A model generated the notes under the pieces. It had not been told where the DNA came from. It saw only the letters and a program-made list of their open reading frames with translations, and made no database searches. The position numbers were made by a program, and so were the translations under genes. Shown in pieces: positions 1 through 13,150 of a stretch of DNA of 64,000 bases. Source of the stretch: Ecdyonurus torrentis (taxonomy: Eukaryota; Arthropoda; Insecta; Ephemeroptera; Heptageniidae); NCBI GenBank assembly GCA_949318235.1, contig OX439131.1:37691273-37755272 (forward strand), given 5' to 3'. Every line of letters starts with the position of its first letter. Position 1 is the first letter of the stretch.

Positions 1-576
1 TCCCCGCTTCAATATACTTTTGCTTGTAAAACTTTGAGATGATTAAGAGTGAAATAGCTGACGCTAGCACTGACACTGAAGTGAAGTGTCCTCTTCAGCA
101 GTAAAAAAAGTTTCCTTGGTAGGAAAGAAGATAAATTCTAATTTAAGAACCCTTCTCCAAGAACTTAAAAATGGAATTAAAAAAAAAAAAAAAATACGTA
201 CTACTAATCAATCATCAAATTACTGCCCACGCATGACGTACGTTGCTTTGACTTTGTATAGTTATTACTTGTGATTCGGTCGGCTAAGAAGTGCTGTTTT
301 TATCTTCATAATATGCAACTCAATTAATTTATTGACTTGAAATCGATTATCATAAATTTAATCGAAAATCACTTAACAGAATCCAACAGTTAGTTAGCAT
401 ACTCTATATAAGTATCCGATAGAACTGAATTAATGAGACATATAGACACTTAAGCTGTTTCTTTTAAATGTATTCCTGTACGTATAAAGTAAGCCAACAT
501 TAAATTTATATAACGGTTTTATCTAGAGTATTCAATAAAAGAGCATTTTATTATTTTTATTTAATATTTAACTTAA

Positions 577-884
577 ATGCGTAGAACACCTCAAACAAAC
601 AAAAATTATATAATATCCTAACATATCTAAATATAAACGTTAATTTGGCCGAAGTCATTGATTTCTAATTTATTTTCAATTTACGAAATGGCAGATACGG
701 GTTTATGACGTCACTTGTTTCCACGCGAGTGGACCAGTGAGCTGTGATGTCACAAACCCGGCCGCAACTGATATTTTGTGAATAGAAAATAAATTAGAAT
801 TCAATTACTCCGGCCAAATCAACGTTGATATTTAGGTATATTAGGATACTAGGTAAGTTTTTTTGTTCAAGTTGTTCTACGCCT
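577..884. mobile_element. TTAA-flanked MITE, family A
   Basis: A 308-bp foldback element. The left arm, starting near ATGCGTAGAAC, is the imperfect reverse complement of the right arm, ending near GTTCTACGCCT; the arms pair over roughly 120 bp including a TTTGGCCG segment. TTAA lies directly outside each end (573-576 and 885-888), the target duplication of piggyBac-type transposases. It has no coding capacity. The centre carries a TGACGTCA palindrome at 706-713. A diverged half copy lies near 52685. Confidence 0.75.
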
Positions 885-1636
885 TTAAATTTCGAATTAA
901 TAAACATTCTTCTATATTCAGTTTATACAATAATATATCAAAGATCAGACCTTGAGTGTATTTTCATCTACATTTTACTACATTTTCATGGAAGAGTAAT
1001 TTTTATTTAAAACACAAAATGTTATAACCAATATTTAATTTATTTTCTACAGTGTACAGTATAATGTTTAATAATTAATAAATACGTGAATAGATTAAAA
1101 AAGTTTTCTCTTGCATTTAAAATTTAAAATAAAATCTAGATGTCTATATTTTATATTATAAAAAGTTTTATGAGTGCTTTTTTTTTTCTTCTGAGATTGA
1201 AGTTGAACTGAGTGAGAGTACTAATGCCGTCCCAAGAGAAGTCGTTTTGCGTGGTCGAGTGTTCAACTTGGTCCTATATTGTTCCCCCAGGAACAGCGAC
1301 AAACAATTCCAACAAGCATGCCATAAACCACATAGGAAATAATACAAAAAGAAAAGGTAAAAATTTTATCCCTGCAAAACTTTTGATATATACGAATGTT
1401 CTTATAAATATTTCCTGGGTTATGAAAAAAAGTTATTATGACATTAAAATTAAAGTGAGTTTTTTCTTATATAATATAAAGAGCTCACATAAATAATGAT
1501 AAATCTTGAAATGATTTAAACTAATGGATTTGTTTTATGACTTTTGCATTTAAGTTATAATTATTTTGATATAGTTATCTTTATTTTTGATGGAATATTT
1601 TATTTCTTATCATTATAAATAGATATAAAACAAAAC

Positions 1637-1815
1637 CAGGGGTTCGGACCCGGCCCCGGTTCCGGCCAAAATCCTATATTTTGAGTGGGTCTTTCGGACC
1701 CGGCCCGCGGACCCGAAAAAACACTTAACGGGTCCGGACCTGGCTCCGCGGACCCGAAAAAAATTATAGGGTCCGGACCCGGCTCCGCGGCCCCGAAGTT
1801 TTAAAAAAAAGGGTC
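1637..1815. repeat. GC-rich tandem block, possible hAT end
   Basis: About four imperfect units of ~40 bp built from GGGTCCGGACCCGGCTCCG-like and CGGACCCGAAAAAA-like segments, in otherwise very AT-rich DNA. The block begins with CAGGGG, a common first hexamer of hAT transposon termini. I found no matching opposite end in the window, so this is either a solo or decayed hAT end with subterminal repeats, or an unrelated satellite fragment. Confidence 0.5.
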
Positions 1816-2426
1816 CGCAAACAACAATGCAAGAATATGCTTCCAGAATGGATTTATATATTATAGGATAGTAGAGTATAACATTATTAATTTTTAATAT
1901 TTTTTTCCAAATAAACCTAAAAACAACTACAGAATTATTTTGAAAAGTTCAGTACAAATATACGTTATGTATCAATATAATAATTCTAATATATATTCGA
2001 AATGTCTTGTTTAAAATGAATAGAGAAAAAACAAAATTATAATAACATATTTCATTACATTAAAAGCATTTCAATTTTTGAGAGGTATATATAGAGATAA
2101 AAAGTTCTTTTATAAAGTTTAAATTTAATATTGAAATGATGAAACATTATTTATACAATAATATTATTTTGGTTGTTAATTTTGTTAATTAATAAAACTC
2201 GATCGAGGGAAGTTATGCGGTATAATGGTTATATACATGTATGGTATAATATTGATTTCGACTTTAAATTCCAAAAACAGTGTGATCTGTGGTGTTGATT
2301 CTGCCTCTTGTTTATTTAAACCTTTCCTCAAGGAGTGTATTAATTTTTATATTTTATTAAAAAAAAAAGTTTAATAAAGAAACAAATTATTAATGCATAT
2401 TATACGAAGTAAATAATATCAAAATA

Positions 2427-2508
2427 TACCTAAAATAAACAGATATGCATGATGTGTGTGTGTAATATTATATAATTATATAAAATGAATACTTGTTTAT
2501 TTTAGGTA
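2427..2508. repeat. Short perfect inverted repeat, MITE-like
   Basis: TACCTAAAATAAACA at 2427-2441 is repeated as its exact reverse complement at 2494-2508, enclosing about 52 bp of AT-rich sequence. No coding capacity. It could be a very short MITE or a decayed terminal pair. Confidence 0.45.
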
Positions 2509-3694
2509 CAAATTAGTAATTATATTTGCTTATTTATTAATAAATTGTTTATTATATAGCTCTTAAAAAAAAAAGGCAATTAGCGCATTTTTTTTTAGAG
2601 CGCAGTTAAATGAACGAGAGGATTGATAAAACAGATAACACTGTGATCTGTTATGGCAATTTAAAAGTAGAAATTGATATCAATTTACCCCTGATACTTT
2701 TCTAGATGATATACAATCTTTAATGAGATTTGTATTTTCGTAGTTATGGTGTATGAATTCAATAGTAGGTTTTAACCTTTTCTGCGCTATACTTTCCAAT
2801 TATATAAGAAGAATAAAAACAATTTTCCAATAAGAAAACAATAATTGAAATGTTTCTGTTTATAAAATATAAAGAATTATTAAATTACACTGTATTTTAA
2901 TATAGCACAAGAATGTGATGAGATTATTGAGTTTAAAAAAAAAACTTATGTCGAACCAGACTTTTATTTTTGTATAGAGAGAAATTTTTATTTGTAAAGT
3001 TAGAGAATTTTAAAGTAATTTTAATGAATGATCTGTACTAATCACAGGGCCACGGATCACAGGACCAAAATAAAAGATAATGAAAATTTAGATGTGGTTA
3101 TTTTAGCTGCAGAAATAAGACGTTAAATATTTTTTCTTTACATTAATTTCTGTCTATGTTCAATTGCATATGGTACTTTTAATTAAAATTTTATGTAGGA
3201 TATAAATAATTAGTTTTTTTAAAGTTAGGGAGTTTTATATACTGTATGTTTAAATATTATATGAAAGAAAACTGATCCAAAGGGCGTACTACGTAATTTC
3301 TGCTAATTATTTCATATTATAAAGTAAATTACTATATTAAAATGTTTTAATATTTGATAATTAAATCATTGAATAAAATTGAAACTGTATAGTAAAATAG
3401 TTAAATAAAATCACTAATTTAAGTTGGTAGAGATTAATTTTATACATAAAACAATAATACTAAAACTGTCAAGTAATGTTGTCTATGAAATTATTACATT
3501 AATTTGTTTCTTTTCAACTGCAGAGCTGTAAAGGGGATTAAGTGTTGCAATAAAGCTTAAATGTATGCAATTACATTAAAGTAGCCTTTTAGTTGGTAAC
3601 ATCACGCACATGTTCTCTCTCTCCCTCTCTCTACACGTGTATATATATATAGCCAGGGATGATTTTCACAGTTGATTATCAATATATATGTATA

Positions 3695-3804
<110 letters not shown>

Positions 3805-4657
3805 GTATACAGTATAACTATAATGATCACGCAACTCGATACAATATAAATTGTAATCCAGATTTAGAAATTTCTGCGTATTAAACTAACTTGAAAATTA
3901 TACTGACAGTTAGATTATTTTTGTGTGTGTCGCTAACAGTTTCTTGATAAAAATAGACATATTTATTTATTGGATATTAAAATGTCTGAAAAAGACACTT
4001 GTTTCAATTTAATAACTGTCTTAATATTGTCAAAGTGATCACTTTAAAAATGTTTTCATAAATACAATCCTTTCTAAAAATACAAACAAATTAAATAAAA
4101 TAATTATCTATTTTCAAAATGGAACACAATTTGTAATTCTATTTTATTACTTAAATTAAAAGACAACGATTATAAGCTAACTCATATTTACATATTTAAA
4201 ATGTAATGTAAATGTATTTCTATAAACAATAGACAAAATGTAAACTACATTTTAAAGATAATGATCATTTTTTAGATTTTTAAAAATGATCATTTTTGCT
4301 TTTAGCATTATACAGTAATTATTATAATATGTTATAACAATAACATTAAATTACATCACCACCATCATCTAGCTCTTTGTGTAATGATGCTTTATAGTTT
4401 TAATTAAAGGATTAAGTATGAAGGACAAATTCAAGTGAGCTTAAACATTTACAACATAACTGATGCATGGTATGAACGTTTTTTATTACGTGTTGCGGTA
4501 CATGACTCTGCATATTATAGTTTCAATTAAATTATAGTACTTTTATTATTTCATTTTATTTTATTGTATAATATTATCATTATACAAATTTTTGTAATAA
4601 AAATAATATTTTTGTGGGTAATAGTAACTCATATCTAATAAATAAATATGAAAAATT

Positions 4658-4735
4658 ATAATAGTAATAATAAAATGGTTTTTATAAAGAGGCCACAAAA
4701 GGTATACAAGTTCGTGGTCCACTGACATTACAGAG
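4658..4735 (-). mobile_element. Retroposon 3' tail, copy 1
   Basis: Read on the - strand this contains TATACCTTTTGTGGCCTCT followed by an ATAAAAA-type segment and a degenerate ATT-rich tail. The same order is found at 46150-46234 on the + strand. A shared 3' end running into an (ATT)n-like tail is typical of LINE or SINE insertions; the rest of the element is absent or unrecognisable. Confidence 0.5.
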
Positions 4736-4893
4736 TGATATACTGTATGTTCGGTAAAAAGTGAGAATTTATAATGGCATATTCAACGATATTTGTGTCA
4801 CTTTATACCAAACAGGTAGTATATGCCAGAGTAATTATAATAAATACAATATAAATATATTAGTTTCAGTAGTTTATATATGGTATGGTATCG

Positions 4894-5300
4894 AGCTGGT
4901 ATGACCGAGTGGTGAAGGCAGCTGACTCGTAACTCTGTACTCCTCACCGAGTATAGGTTCGAGCCATTGCTGGGTGCGTACGTGAAGTGTGAGAGCACAA
5001 CACGTTGCACGATGCATGTTTACATGCATTCCATGACGATCCGATGCACAGCCTTCGGGAGGTGCATGATCGATGTGATTGCACCGACCAGCCTGCCTAG
5101 ACGTTTCCACGGTTTCTCTAGGCTGTCATGGCAAATGCCGGGCTGTGTACTTAGGCCGTGGCCGGCTCGTGTGTGCTTTTCCATTAATTTGGAAAGTCCT
5201 TACCTGTCGATAAGACAATGTCTTGACTGGGACTGGGATTGGTGTAGCACAATAAATGATTTTATGGCAAGCAAAAAAACAAAAACAAAAACAAAAAAAC
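4894..5300 (+). mobile_element. tRNA-derived SINE (tRNA-Ser-like head)
   Basis: The 5' part has an RNA polymerase III A box (TGACCGAGTGGTGAAGG, 4902-4918) and a B box (GGTTCGAGCC, 4956-4965), spaced as in a class II tRNA with a long variable arm, most like tRNA-Ser. It is followed by a ~230-bp body of more even base composition and an A-rich (AAAAAC)n tail ending near 5300. The head has no clean cloverleaf or acceptor end, so it is not a functional tRNA. I do not assign the body to a named SINE domain. Confidence 0.8.
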
Positions 5301-7320
5301 TTCTGCTACATAATATGTACTTATTAATAGAAAACTGAATCATTTCAAGTTTTGATACAAATTAGAGAATTCTTTAATTAATTGTATATGTTATTTGTAT
5401 ATATACGTATACGTAATTTAATTATAAAAACTACATGTATATAATACTAATTTGAATAGGAGTTAAAAATTACAGATTTTATTACATCAACTAAATCAAT
5501 ATAATATGATAAAGAAAAAAACAATGACTGAAATACAATAAAATATAATCAAAAATGTTTATAGATTGGATTCTATATTTTGTCGAATAAACTTTATTAT
5601 AATGCGAATAGTTAAAGTTTACAGTAATGAAAATTCTTAATTTATTTTACAATTTGGTATGTTTAATCGTAAATTAAAGTTTAATTATCTCAGAGTAAAT
5701 ATTTATCGTAATAAAATTTAGTAGTATAGCTTTTTTCAGTTCAATATAACCATATAAATAAATTACAATTTGTGAAGAAGTTTCCTCACTTTGAGAGGTA
5801 TAAAGTACTGTACACTATAGATAGGGTAGTAAAGGTTCTTTATTGCAATCTTTAACCCTATTTTCATCACTGCAATATATTATATTTTAATGCAACAAGT
5901 TGTATAATTTGATAAATATAAACTTTTTCCCTTCCCTTAAACTTTAAACTACCCCTGTGCATGTTCAATTTAGTTTCCTATGTTGTTGTTGTGGTGGTGG
6001 TTTTTTACACTTATTTAAATTTAAATTTATAAGATATTTTATTTCTATAAGACTTTGAAGCACACACAGATATGTAAAATTTATTTATTAAATTCATTAC
6101 TTTTCAGGCAAAAAAAAAAATCATATGAATAAATGGATAATAAAAAAAATATTAATAAAAAAAGAAAAAGAAAAATGAGTTCAATTTTATCAACTTTTCA
6201 AACAAGTATATTAAAGTAAATTATGGTTTTAAATTATTAACTAAAATATAATTAAATGAATTTTAAACTTTCAAAAATAATGTTTATATTTTCAAACTTT
6301 AAATGAGATTGTAAACCATATTTTGTTATGAAAAAAGTGTAATACTGGCATTAAAAAAATCGAAGAAAAATGATTAAAAAAATACAAAAAGTTTATTTAT
6401 TTTGTTATTTAATAATATTTTACAAATGTGAATGATACTAGAACTAGAGACACTGCAAAAGTAGTTAAATATTTCTTATGTAACAAATACCTTTAATGTA
6501 AATAAATAATATATCGTTCTTTCTGTGTATTTATGGTACAGCAATAAGATGTACCACAACACAAATGACAGTACTGCTTCAGTAAAAGCAACTTAATTAA
6601 TTTATAATTGCTTTTCCTTTGTTTTAACACAATTGAATTTTAAGCATACGCATGTTGCTAGGAAAATACTTTATAGTATGTTTATATTTTGTATGTATGT
6701 TAAACGAAACGTACGTTTTGTCCTAATAAACGTAATTAAAAGTGGTTTGTCTCTATACATTAAAAATTTTATGTTATTTTTTATTATTATATAGTAGTTT
6801 TTAGGCTATACTTTTTTTTATGAAGAAGTTTTTATTTAAAATTTAAAGATTTTTTTATTTAATCAATGTCAGCTATAGGGTTTTAAAACATTAACCATGC
6901 AAAAATGTAAAAAAAAAAAAACTCTAATAATAATAATAAATGTAGTATTTTGTGCAGATAATCAAATTTAAAATTAATCAAAAGCTGTCAGTCACGAGGT
7001 ATTAAGCCAATAAAAAGCAAAAATGTTTTTAATTATTTCAAAAAAAAAAAGTTTGATTATAATGTTACTAACTGGAATTTGGTAAAAAAAAAATCTATAT
7101 AACTTTGTTATTTTTAGGATTGTATAAGCCTTTAAAACTGTAGATTTGTTGCATAATTAAAAAAAAATCCAATAATAAGGATTACGGATGGTGATATTTA
7201 TTTTAGAATTAATCTTTAAAGTTTTATATCGGTGGTATAAAAATAAATTACTATTAAAATTCTTTTTAAATGTAGCTTACAGTGGTACCACCCAGACAAC
7301 ATACCTGTTCTCTCTATGTT

Positions 7321-7325
<5 letters not shown>

Positions 7326-7353
<28 letters not shown>
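7326..7353. repeat. (GA)n microsatellite
   Basis: A run of GA dinucleotides about 28 bp long. Confidence 0.9.
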
Positions 7354-7357
<4 letters not shown>

Positions 7358-7530
7358 TGTTGGGATGCGACACCAACGCATGAGTTGGTTTTGAGTCAAC
7401 ATCGATCTTTTACTGTAGATATAAGGCATAAAATGATTGGTTACAGAGCTCTATTTTAAATAATCAACTGTAGCTCAATGATCTCAATATTAACTTTACT
7501 TACAAAATATATCATAATACATATTTTAAA

Positions 7531-7573
7531 GGGGGTGGGTTTCCCCCCTTTGCCTATCCTGGATACGCCCCTG
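7531..7573. mobile_element. hAT-like terminal fragment
   Basis: On the - strand this begins CAGGGGCGTATCCAGG and continues into a G/C-run segment. CAGGGGCG-ATCCAGG is a widespread start for hAT-superfamily termini. No matching opposite end was found nearby, so it is a solo end or decayed remnant. Confidence 0.45.
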
Positions 7574-8766
7574 CACATACATACACATTACATTCAACAT
7601 AATGTAAATAAACATGAAACATGATGTGATTAATCACAACCTATTAACAAACTTGAACAATAATAGTTTTATATTTTCTGTCTATGATAACAAGATGCTG
7701 ATTGCACATGGCAAAGATATTAAACAATTTTAATATTTCCAAAGCAAACATAATATTCTCTCAGTGGTATCGTGTTAGTCAAACAGTTATAGGCAGCGTG
7801 GGAAAAGCAAAGAGAAGAGACCCTTATTTTTTTAACCTTTAGCTTCGCAGAACCCTGTTTTATTATTATTATTTTTTAATTTTTTAAAATCTGAAACAGT
7901 TTATATTATAATAATAAATTAGGGATACTAAACACACTTTCACATGTTTGAAAAGACACTAAAAATACCTTTTACTTTCAGAATTACAAAGTGTTATTAC
8001 TGTTATTATTATTATTTTTCAAGTGATTTACATTGATTAATACAGCACATGCACTATATAAAAATTCTTACAAAGCAAGCAAGATTAATGTTTTATTTTA
8101 AAATCACTTACATTACTTTTTTTGTAGTCTTAACTGAGTGATTAGTAAATATTTTAAAGTTTTTTTTAGCAGTTTTCTCATACAATAGATGCAAACTGTT
8201 GAGCAAATAAAACTGAAATGCATTCAAGTTACTTATCAGAACACTTAAATCATTAAAAATAAATTAAGTTTACGATTATAATAAATCGCAGAAGTTTCGC
8301 AAAGTTTTGTTTTATATATAAAATTTTATGATAACTTAGATTTTATGAAATGTGATTAAAAATCGCTGTGAGTAAAATATCGTGAATAGTATCATGTGCT
8401 TTAAATAAATCAATAATTAATTATAACCACAAAGTTATCATATATCATTATAAACAATAAAAAAAAATACATGATAAAAAAAAAGTCCCGTTAGTTATTA
8501 TTATTTTTTTCAGTTGTTTAAATTTTATATATTTTTATCGGCTCTCGTGTGATACGATATCAATTTACTGATACATTGAGCTTATACTATTTTAGCTATA
8601 CTATGGAAATGTATAGCTATATAACAATCCATAACAAATCCATAGGGAGCGTTTTACTGAATCACCATAATAGAAGTTCATATATGTACATAATACATAT
8701 ATAATATAAATATACACACTTACACTGTAATGTATCAATTTTAGCTTACATAAAGGAACATTTTAA

Positions 8767-9019
8767 GCAAGGTCCATGTCCATATATATAAGAGGTTAGT
8801 TGCTCCGGGAAAAGTTTTGGCCAAGGTCGCGCAGCTTAAAGGAATTCACCAAAGACGTCATATCACCGGGTGTATTTTTATTCACCTTATCAGTGACGTA
8901 ACTGGTGAACGCTGGTGAACGGCATCGTATTGGCTTAGAATCAAGTACATCCATCACAAAATAAAATCAACTGCGCGAGTTTTGTGCAGCGCTCAACCTC
9001 TTTATTATATGGACCTTGC
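8767..9019. mobile_element. Foldback MITE, family B
   Basis: Starts GCAAGGTCCAT and ends ATGGACCTTGC, with inverted arms sharing further AAGAGGTT and CGCGCAG segments over roughly 60 bp. TTAA lies immediately left (8763-8766) and again a few bases right of the end (9023-9026), suggesting a slightly eroded TTAA duplication. No coding capacity. Confidence 0.65.
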
Positions 9020-9059
9020 GTTTTAAGTAAAGTTATTTAAAATTATTGGTATCAATTAA

Positions 9060-9398
9060 AGCAACCGTCCAGGCCTAACAACATGCCCTTTTAATTCATT
9101 AAACACAAAATGGGACATCTAAAAGCATATTCAATTTTTACTATTACTCACATATAACCCTGCAAGAGAGCACGAAAAAGTTGTAAAGTAGGCAAACTGC
9201 ACAACTTTTGAACATTTCTGACGTCAGGATTGTTCACATTCAATAGATAAAGTTGTGCGGGTTGCATAAGCTGAAAATGTGATTTTACGTTTAGGGCGTC
9301 AAAATTAGGTTCTTGGGCAAAATAATTGTATTTTTGAAAATACTTTTTTGTGTGTTTATTAAATTAAAAAGGCTTGTTGTATGTTCTGGACGGTTCCT
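9060..9398. mobile_element. TTAA-flanked MITE, family C, copy 1
   Basis: A 339-bp element with inverted ends AGCAACCGTCCAGG and CTGGACGGTTCCT, flanked by TTAA at 9056-9059 and 9399-9402. Its interior shares CAAGAGAGC-CGAAAA, TGACGTCA and GTTGTGCGGGTTGCATAA with the elements at 12112 and 46940, although those have different outermost bases. Confidence 0.75.
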
Positions 9399-10242
9399 TT
9401 AAATTTGATAATTTTTACTTTAAATTTATAGAATCATTATATGCGCATACTCAAAATTAGTTTATTGCCCTTTTTGTATTCTTTGCACGTTCAGCAAAAT
9501 AGATTTTTTTTTTGCAAGTTTTCATTTCATTATATAATTGAAAAGTTAAATTTAAAACTTATAAAGATTTATCTTTATTTGCTGATCACGCAACGAATAA
9601 TGTCAATTAAGCAATGACGCAGAAAGCAAAATTCTATTTTTCTTCTTTATAAAAAGTTACATATTATAAAAAAAATCCAAGTTTTTGATTTCAATATTAA
9701 TTTTTTTATTGAAATCTTTTTCTCTTTATGTTAAAGTTTATTTAATATTATAGCTTTTAAAATAAACTATAAAAAGTTTCTAGGATACTTTGTATTTACT
9801 CTTAAATAAATATATTATGCAACATAAAACATCTCATTGTTTATAAAGTTTTCTAACGACGAATAAATAAGCAATTAGTCTGTATAAAAGTTTCTTTTTT
9901 ATCGCCCATAAGATATGTGATGCAGTATAATAGTAGTATTAATAAAAATAGTACTTTAGTCATGCATATTCATGTAAAGGTTGGTGCAATTTTATATGTT
10001 ATCTCAGTAAAAAATAAATAACAATAAAAAAAAACTTAATTTAGCTGTTAAAATATATAATATGTGAATGACTTTTTGTATTGCTTCTAATCTACTTGAC
10101 CTATTTTATCTAATGCTTTAGATTTTCAAGTTTTGATGCTGCAGGATTTTAGTTTCTCATTTTATGTTAATCGTATCAATAAAAAGGTACTTTTCTAGTA
10201 ATAGAGCTAAGATATTTATATAAACTTATTATAGGTCGTATT

Positions 10243-10434
10243 CGATGCTTATCCATCGAAGTGAACGTACTACACTTTACAAATTCTGTGAAAAATGAAC
10301 GTTCTACACTTTAGAAATTCCATGTTCACCCGTATAGTTCTGCTGTTAAAATGCGTAGAAGCGCCAAACGTAGATCGTTCATTTCGAGGGAATTTTGTAA
10401 AGTGTACTTCGTTCACTTTGACGGATAAACATCG
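10243..10434. mobile_element. Foldback MITE, family D
   Basis: About 192 bp. The left arm starts CGATGCTTATCC and the right arm ends GGATAAACATCG. The arms pair over ~75 bp, including AAGTGAACG and ACACTTTACAAA segments, leaving a short loop. No coding capacity. Confidence 0.7.
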
Positions 10435-11266
10435 GTATATAAGATGACAAAATTATTACATATTCTGATAGAGTTTAATCTTTCAATAATTTATTTAACT
10501 TTTTTTCAGATTTGATCCGCATTCCTCTATTGGTAACTATACAGAATAAAGTAATTAAAAAAAATGCACTATTGGTATAAGAATAAATTACATATTTTTA
10601 ATGAAAATTTTTCTTAGCCTCTGGAGAAATTAATTACAAAAATTTCAAATTTAGCGTACTTGTAAATAAATGAAAACAAATTATACAGTAAGGAGGTGTG
10701 GATTATTGATTGATTGGAGAAATGTTGATATCGCATATTACTAATTTCCTTTTCAGAAAAAAAAAATTTCATTTACATTATAACTAATACAGTACAGTCC
10801 TAAGAATAGTTAATGTCACGGAGAGATAAATCATGAGGAGACAAAAAAGATTTTCCCTCTTTCGTCTAAAATGTAACAGTACACATAAGAGTGCAGCTCA
10901 ATGTTTGGTTGTTTTGATTAGTTGGGTATTTACGCAAGTACATCGGGCACACACAAAAACGTGTAGTGATATATATTCACAAGAGCGTGCTGACAGGGAT
11001 GAGACGTACAGCTACTACTAGGGCAAGGCTTTCAGAGGCAGCCAATGGTAAAAAGGGCCAGTGCTCAAGCGCACGTTAACGTACTGGTTGCAAGCGCACC
11101 ACCACCACTACCAAGAAGTGAGCACCACAAGAGAGGGATAGACGTCGGGTGGCAGGCAAGCTCGACGGGGCGTCCGTCGTTGCCGCTCCCGCTCTCGCTA
11201 GTCTCTCTCGCTCTTTTTTGGAGTCTCTATATAGTCGTCAACCTGTTGCAAGAATCCTCATCAACA

Positions 11267-11425
11267 ATGCTCAGCCCAAAGATGCAGCGTACGGTCCGCG
11301 TCAATGACAGCCAACTAGTGATGCTGTCAGAGAGAGCACATTTTGATCACTCTCTAGCAGGGTATTTACATAAGAAAACTGCGGACAGTACAAAGTGGCA
11401 ACTTAGGTGGTTTGTTTTATATCAG
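11267..11425 (+). CDS. RasGRF-like GEF, first coding exon (start of PH domain)
   Basis: First coding exon of a Ras guanine-nucleotide-releasing factor related to RASGRF1/2, which activate Ras-family GTPases downstream of calcium and receptor signals. The translation has the family's conserved N-terminus: a VRVNDSQ segment followed by the first PH-domain strands, including GYLHKKTADSTKW and LRWFVLYQ. Two in-frame starts are possible: ATG 11267 (A at -3) and ATG 11282, where the RASGRF-type start MQ-x-x-V/I-R-V/L-N-D begins. The exon ends CAG at 11425, followed by GTAAGT. An ATG further upstream in frame (11045) adds a low-complexity extension and is probably 5' UTR. The splice is phase 0 and joins in frame to 56548. 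Confidence 0.85.
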
Positions 11426-12111
11426 GTAAGTTAACTCTTCTTTTTTATTTATTTTTTCAAATAAAACGAAAAAGAAAAAAATGCATTGTTAAATGTCATT
11501 TACAGAACAATAGATTTGAAATGTGCATGATTGATTTGAATGTATGACAATTAAAGTATATAATTACTGTCTGAAATAAATTTACTGCTTCTAATTGGTT
11601 TATAAAATGTGCCCACCCCCCTAAAAGGTCATGTCGAAAAAAAAAAGCATTTTTTAGTGGAATTCTGATAAGCAAAACATAAATTATAGTCAATACCAAT
11701 AAATGCTGTGCGTTACTTCGAAATCATAAAATATTAAAAATTAACAAATTTTATAATTTTTTCCCTTCATTTACTGTATAGCTGCAGGTGAAAATTTGTT
11801 CCCTTTAAATTTTGTGTTCTGCAGATTATGTAGTGTGATATAACGTGTAATCATATCGGGAAATGTTACGTAACAAAATAGAGGATGAACCCCTGGGAAG
11901 TATGCAGCCGTGCGCTACATAGAATACAGAAAGCGATATTATACCGTTTGGAAATTGAGACTGGTAATTTTGACCGCGGATATATCAATAGTGCAAGCTT
12001 TGAGTAACGATTTGATCGATGTGTATGAAATTGGCGTGCGTTGATTACGGATAAAATCTACACTTGAAGAACTTTTCCCTTAACCTTTTCCAGACAGTAA
12101 AGTTCATCGTC

Positions 12112-12426
12112 AGGCATAGAAAACATGAAACATTGAATCAATAAACACGAAATGGGATCTTCAAAACTGATGATAATTTTTACAAGGATGTAAATGTGGC
12201 CCCACAAGAGAGCGTGAAAATATGCAATTTGTGTTAGTATTTCTGTTTATGACGTCAGAAAAAGGCAAAAAATAGTATGAAAATGTTGTGCGGGTTGCAT
12301 AAATTGAAATTTTCTGATCACTGCTACGGCGCTACAGTTGGATTTTGAGACCAATTAATGTTATTTATGTAAGTCCATCAAGTTTTTTATGATATAAATG
12401 CTTATGATTTCATGTTATCTATGCCT
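12112..12426. mobile_element. MITE, family C, copy 2
   Basis: Inverted ends AGGCATAGAAAACATGAAA and TTCATGTTATCTATGCCT; TTAA follows the right end (12427-12430) but the left flank is not TTAA, so one duplication is eroded. The interior shares CAAGAGAGCGTGAAAA, TGACGTCA (12250-12257) and GTTGTGCGGGTTGCATAA with the copies at 9060 and 46940. Confidence 0.65.
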
Positions 12427-13081
12427 TTAAATAGTTAATACTGAGAAAGAATATAATATTGTTCTCGTATCATAACTTCGATAAATAAATCCAGCAGTTA
12501 AAAAAATTTCATTTATTAAAAAACTGCACTCAAAAAAGAAATTATTATTATAATTGCTTCATTATTCTTCACTCAATAAGCATCTCTAATCATAATAAAT
12601 TAATTGAAATAATAATTTTTTTGAGGGTCACTAATCCAGGCTACTTTAGCATAACAATAAAGAAATACTATATAATTGATCATCACTATAAAAAAAAATA
12701 CTAAAGAACAAGAAATGCACTAAAATATTCAACTTGCATATGAAATATGTATGCATGAAAAATATAAAACACTTTATAATTCATTAAAAACAAAGCTTAT
12801 ACAATAAAAAATGTATTCGTAATAAAATAATAATATATGCTTTAGAAGCATCATTATTTGCAAGGATTATTTTGTTTATGAATATTAAAACCTACAATAA
12901 AATTTTTAACATAATATAAAAAAAAAAAAATAATAATTAATAATGTATGAATCTGAGCGAAGCTACAGTTTTATTTTATATAGTACTGTATATATATGAG
13001 AGAGAAAAATGTTTCAGAAATGTACAGACCGTGCACTTAATACTGGATTACATTGTGATATTATGCTGAGATAAATATCGC

Positions 13082-13086
<5 letters not shown>

Positions 13087-13144
<58 letters not shown>
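13087..13144. repeat. (GA)n microsatellite
   Basis: An uninterrupted GA/AG dinucleotide run of about 58 bp. Confidence 0.95.

Positions 13145-13150
<6 letters not shown>

Noticed and set aside
4894..4975. Possible tRNA gene
   Set aside because: It has A and B boxes, but the stems do not pair cleanly, there is no proper 3' acceptor end and the sequence continues into a SINE body with an A-rich tail.
11045..11266. N-terminal extension of the RasGRF-like protein from an upstream ATG
   Set aside because: In frame, but Pro/Ser/Leu-rich low-complexity sequence without family similarity; the conserved protein start lies at 11267 or 11282.
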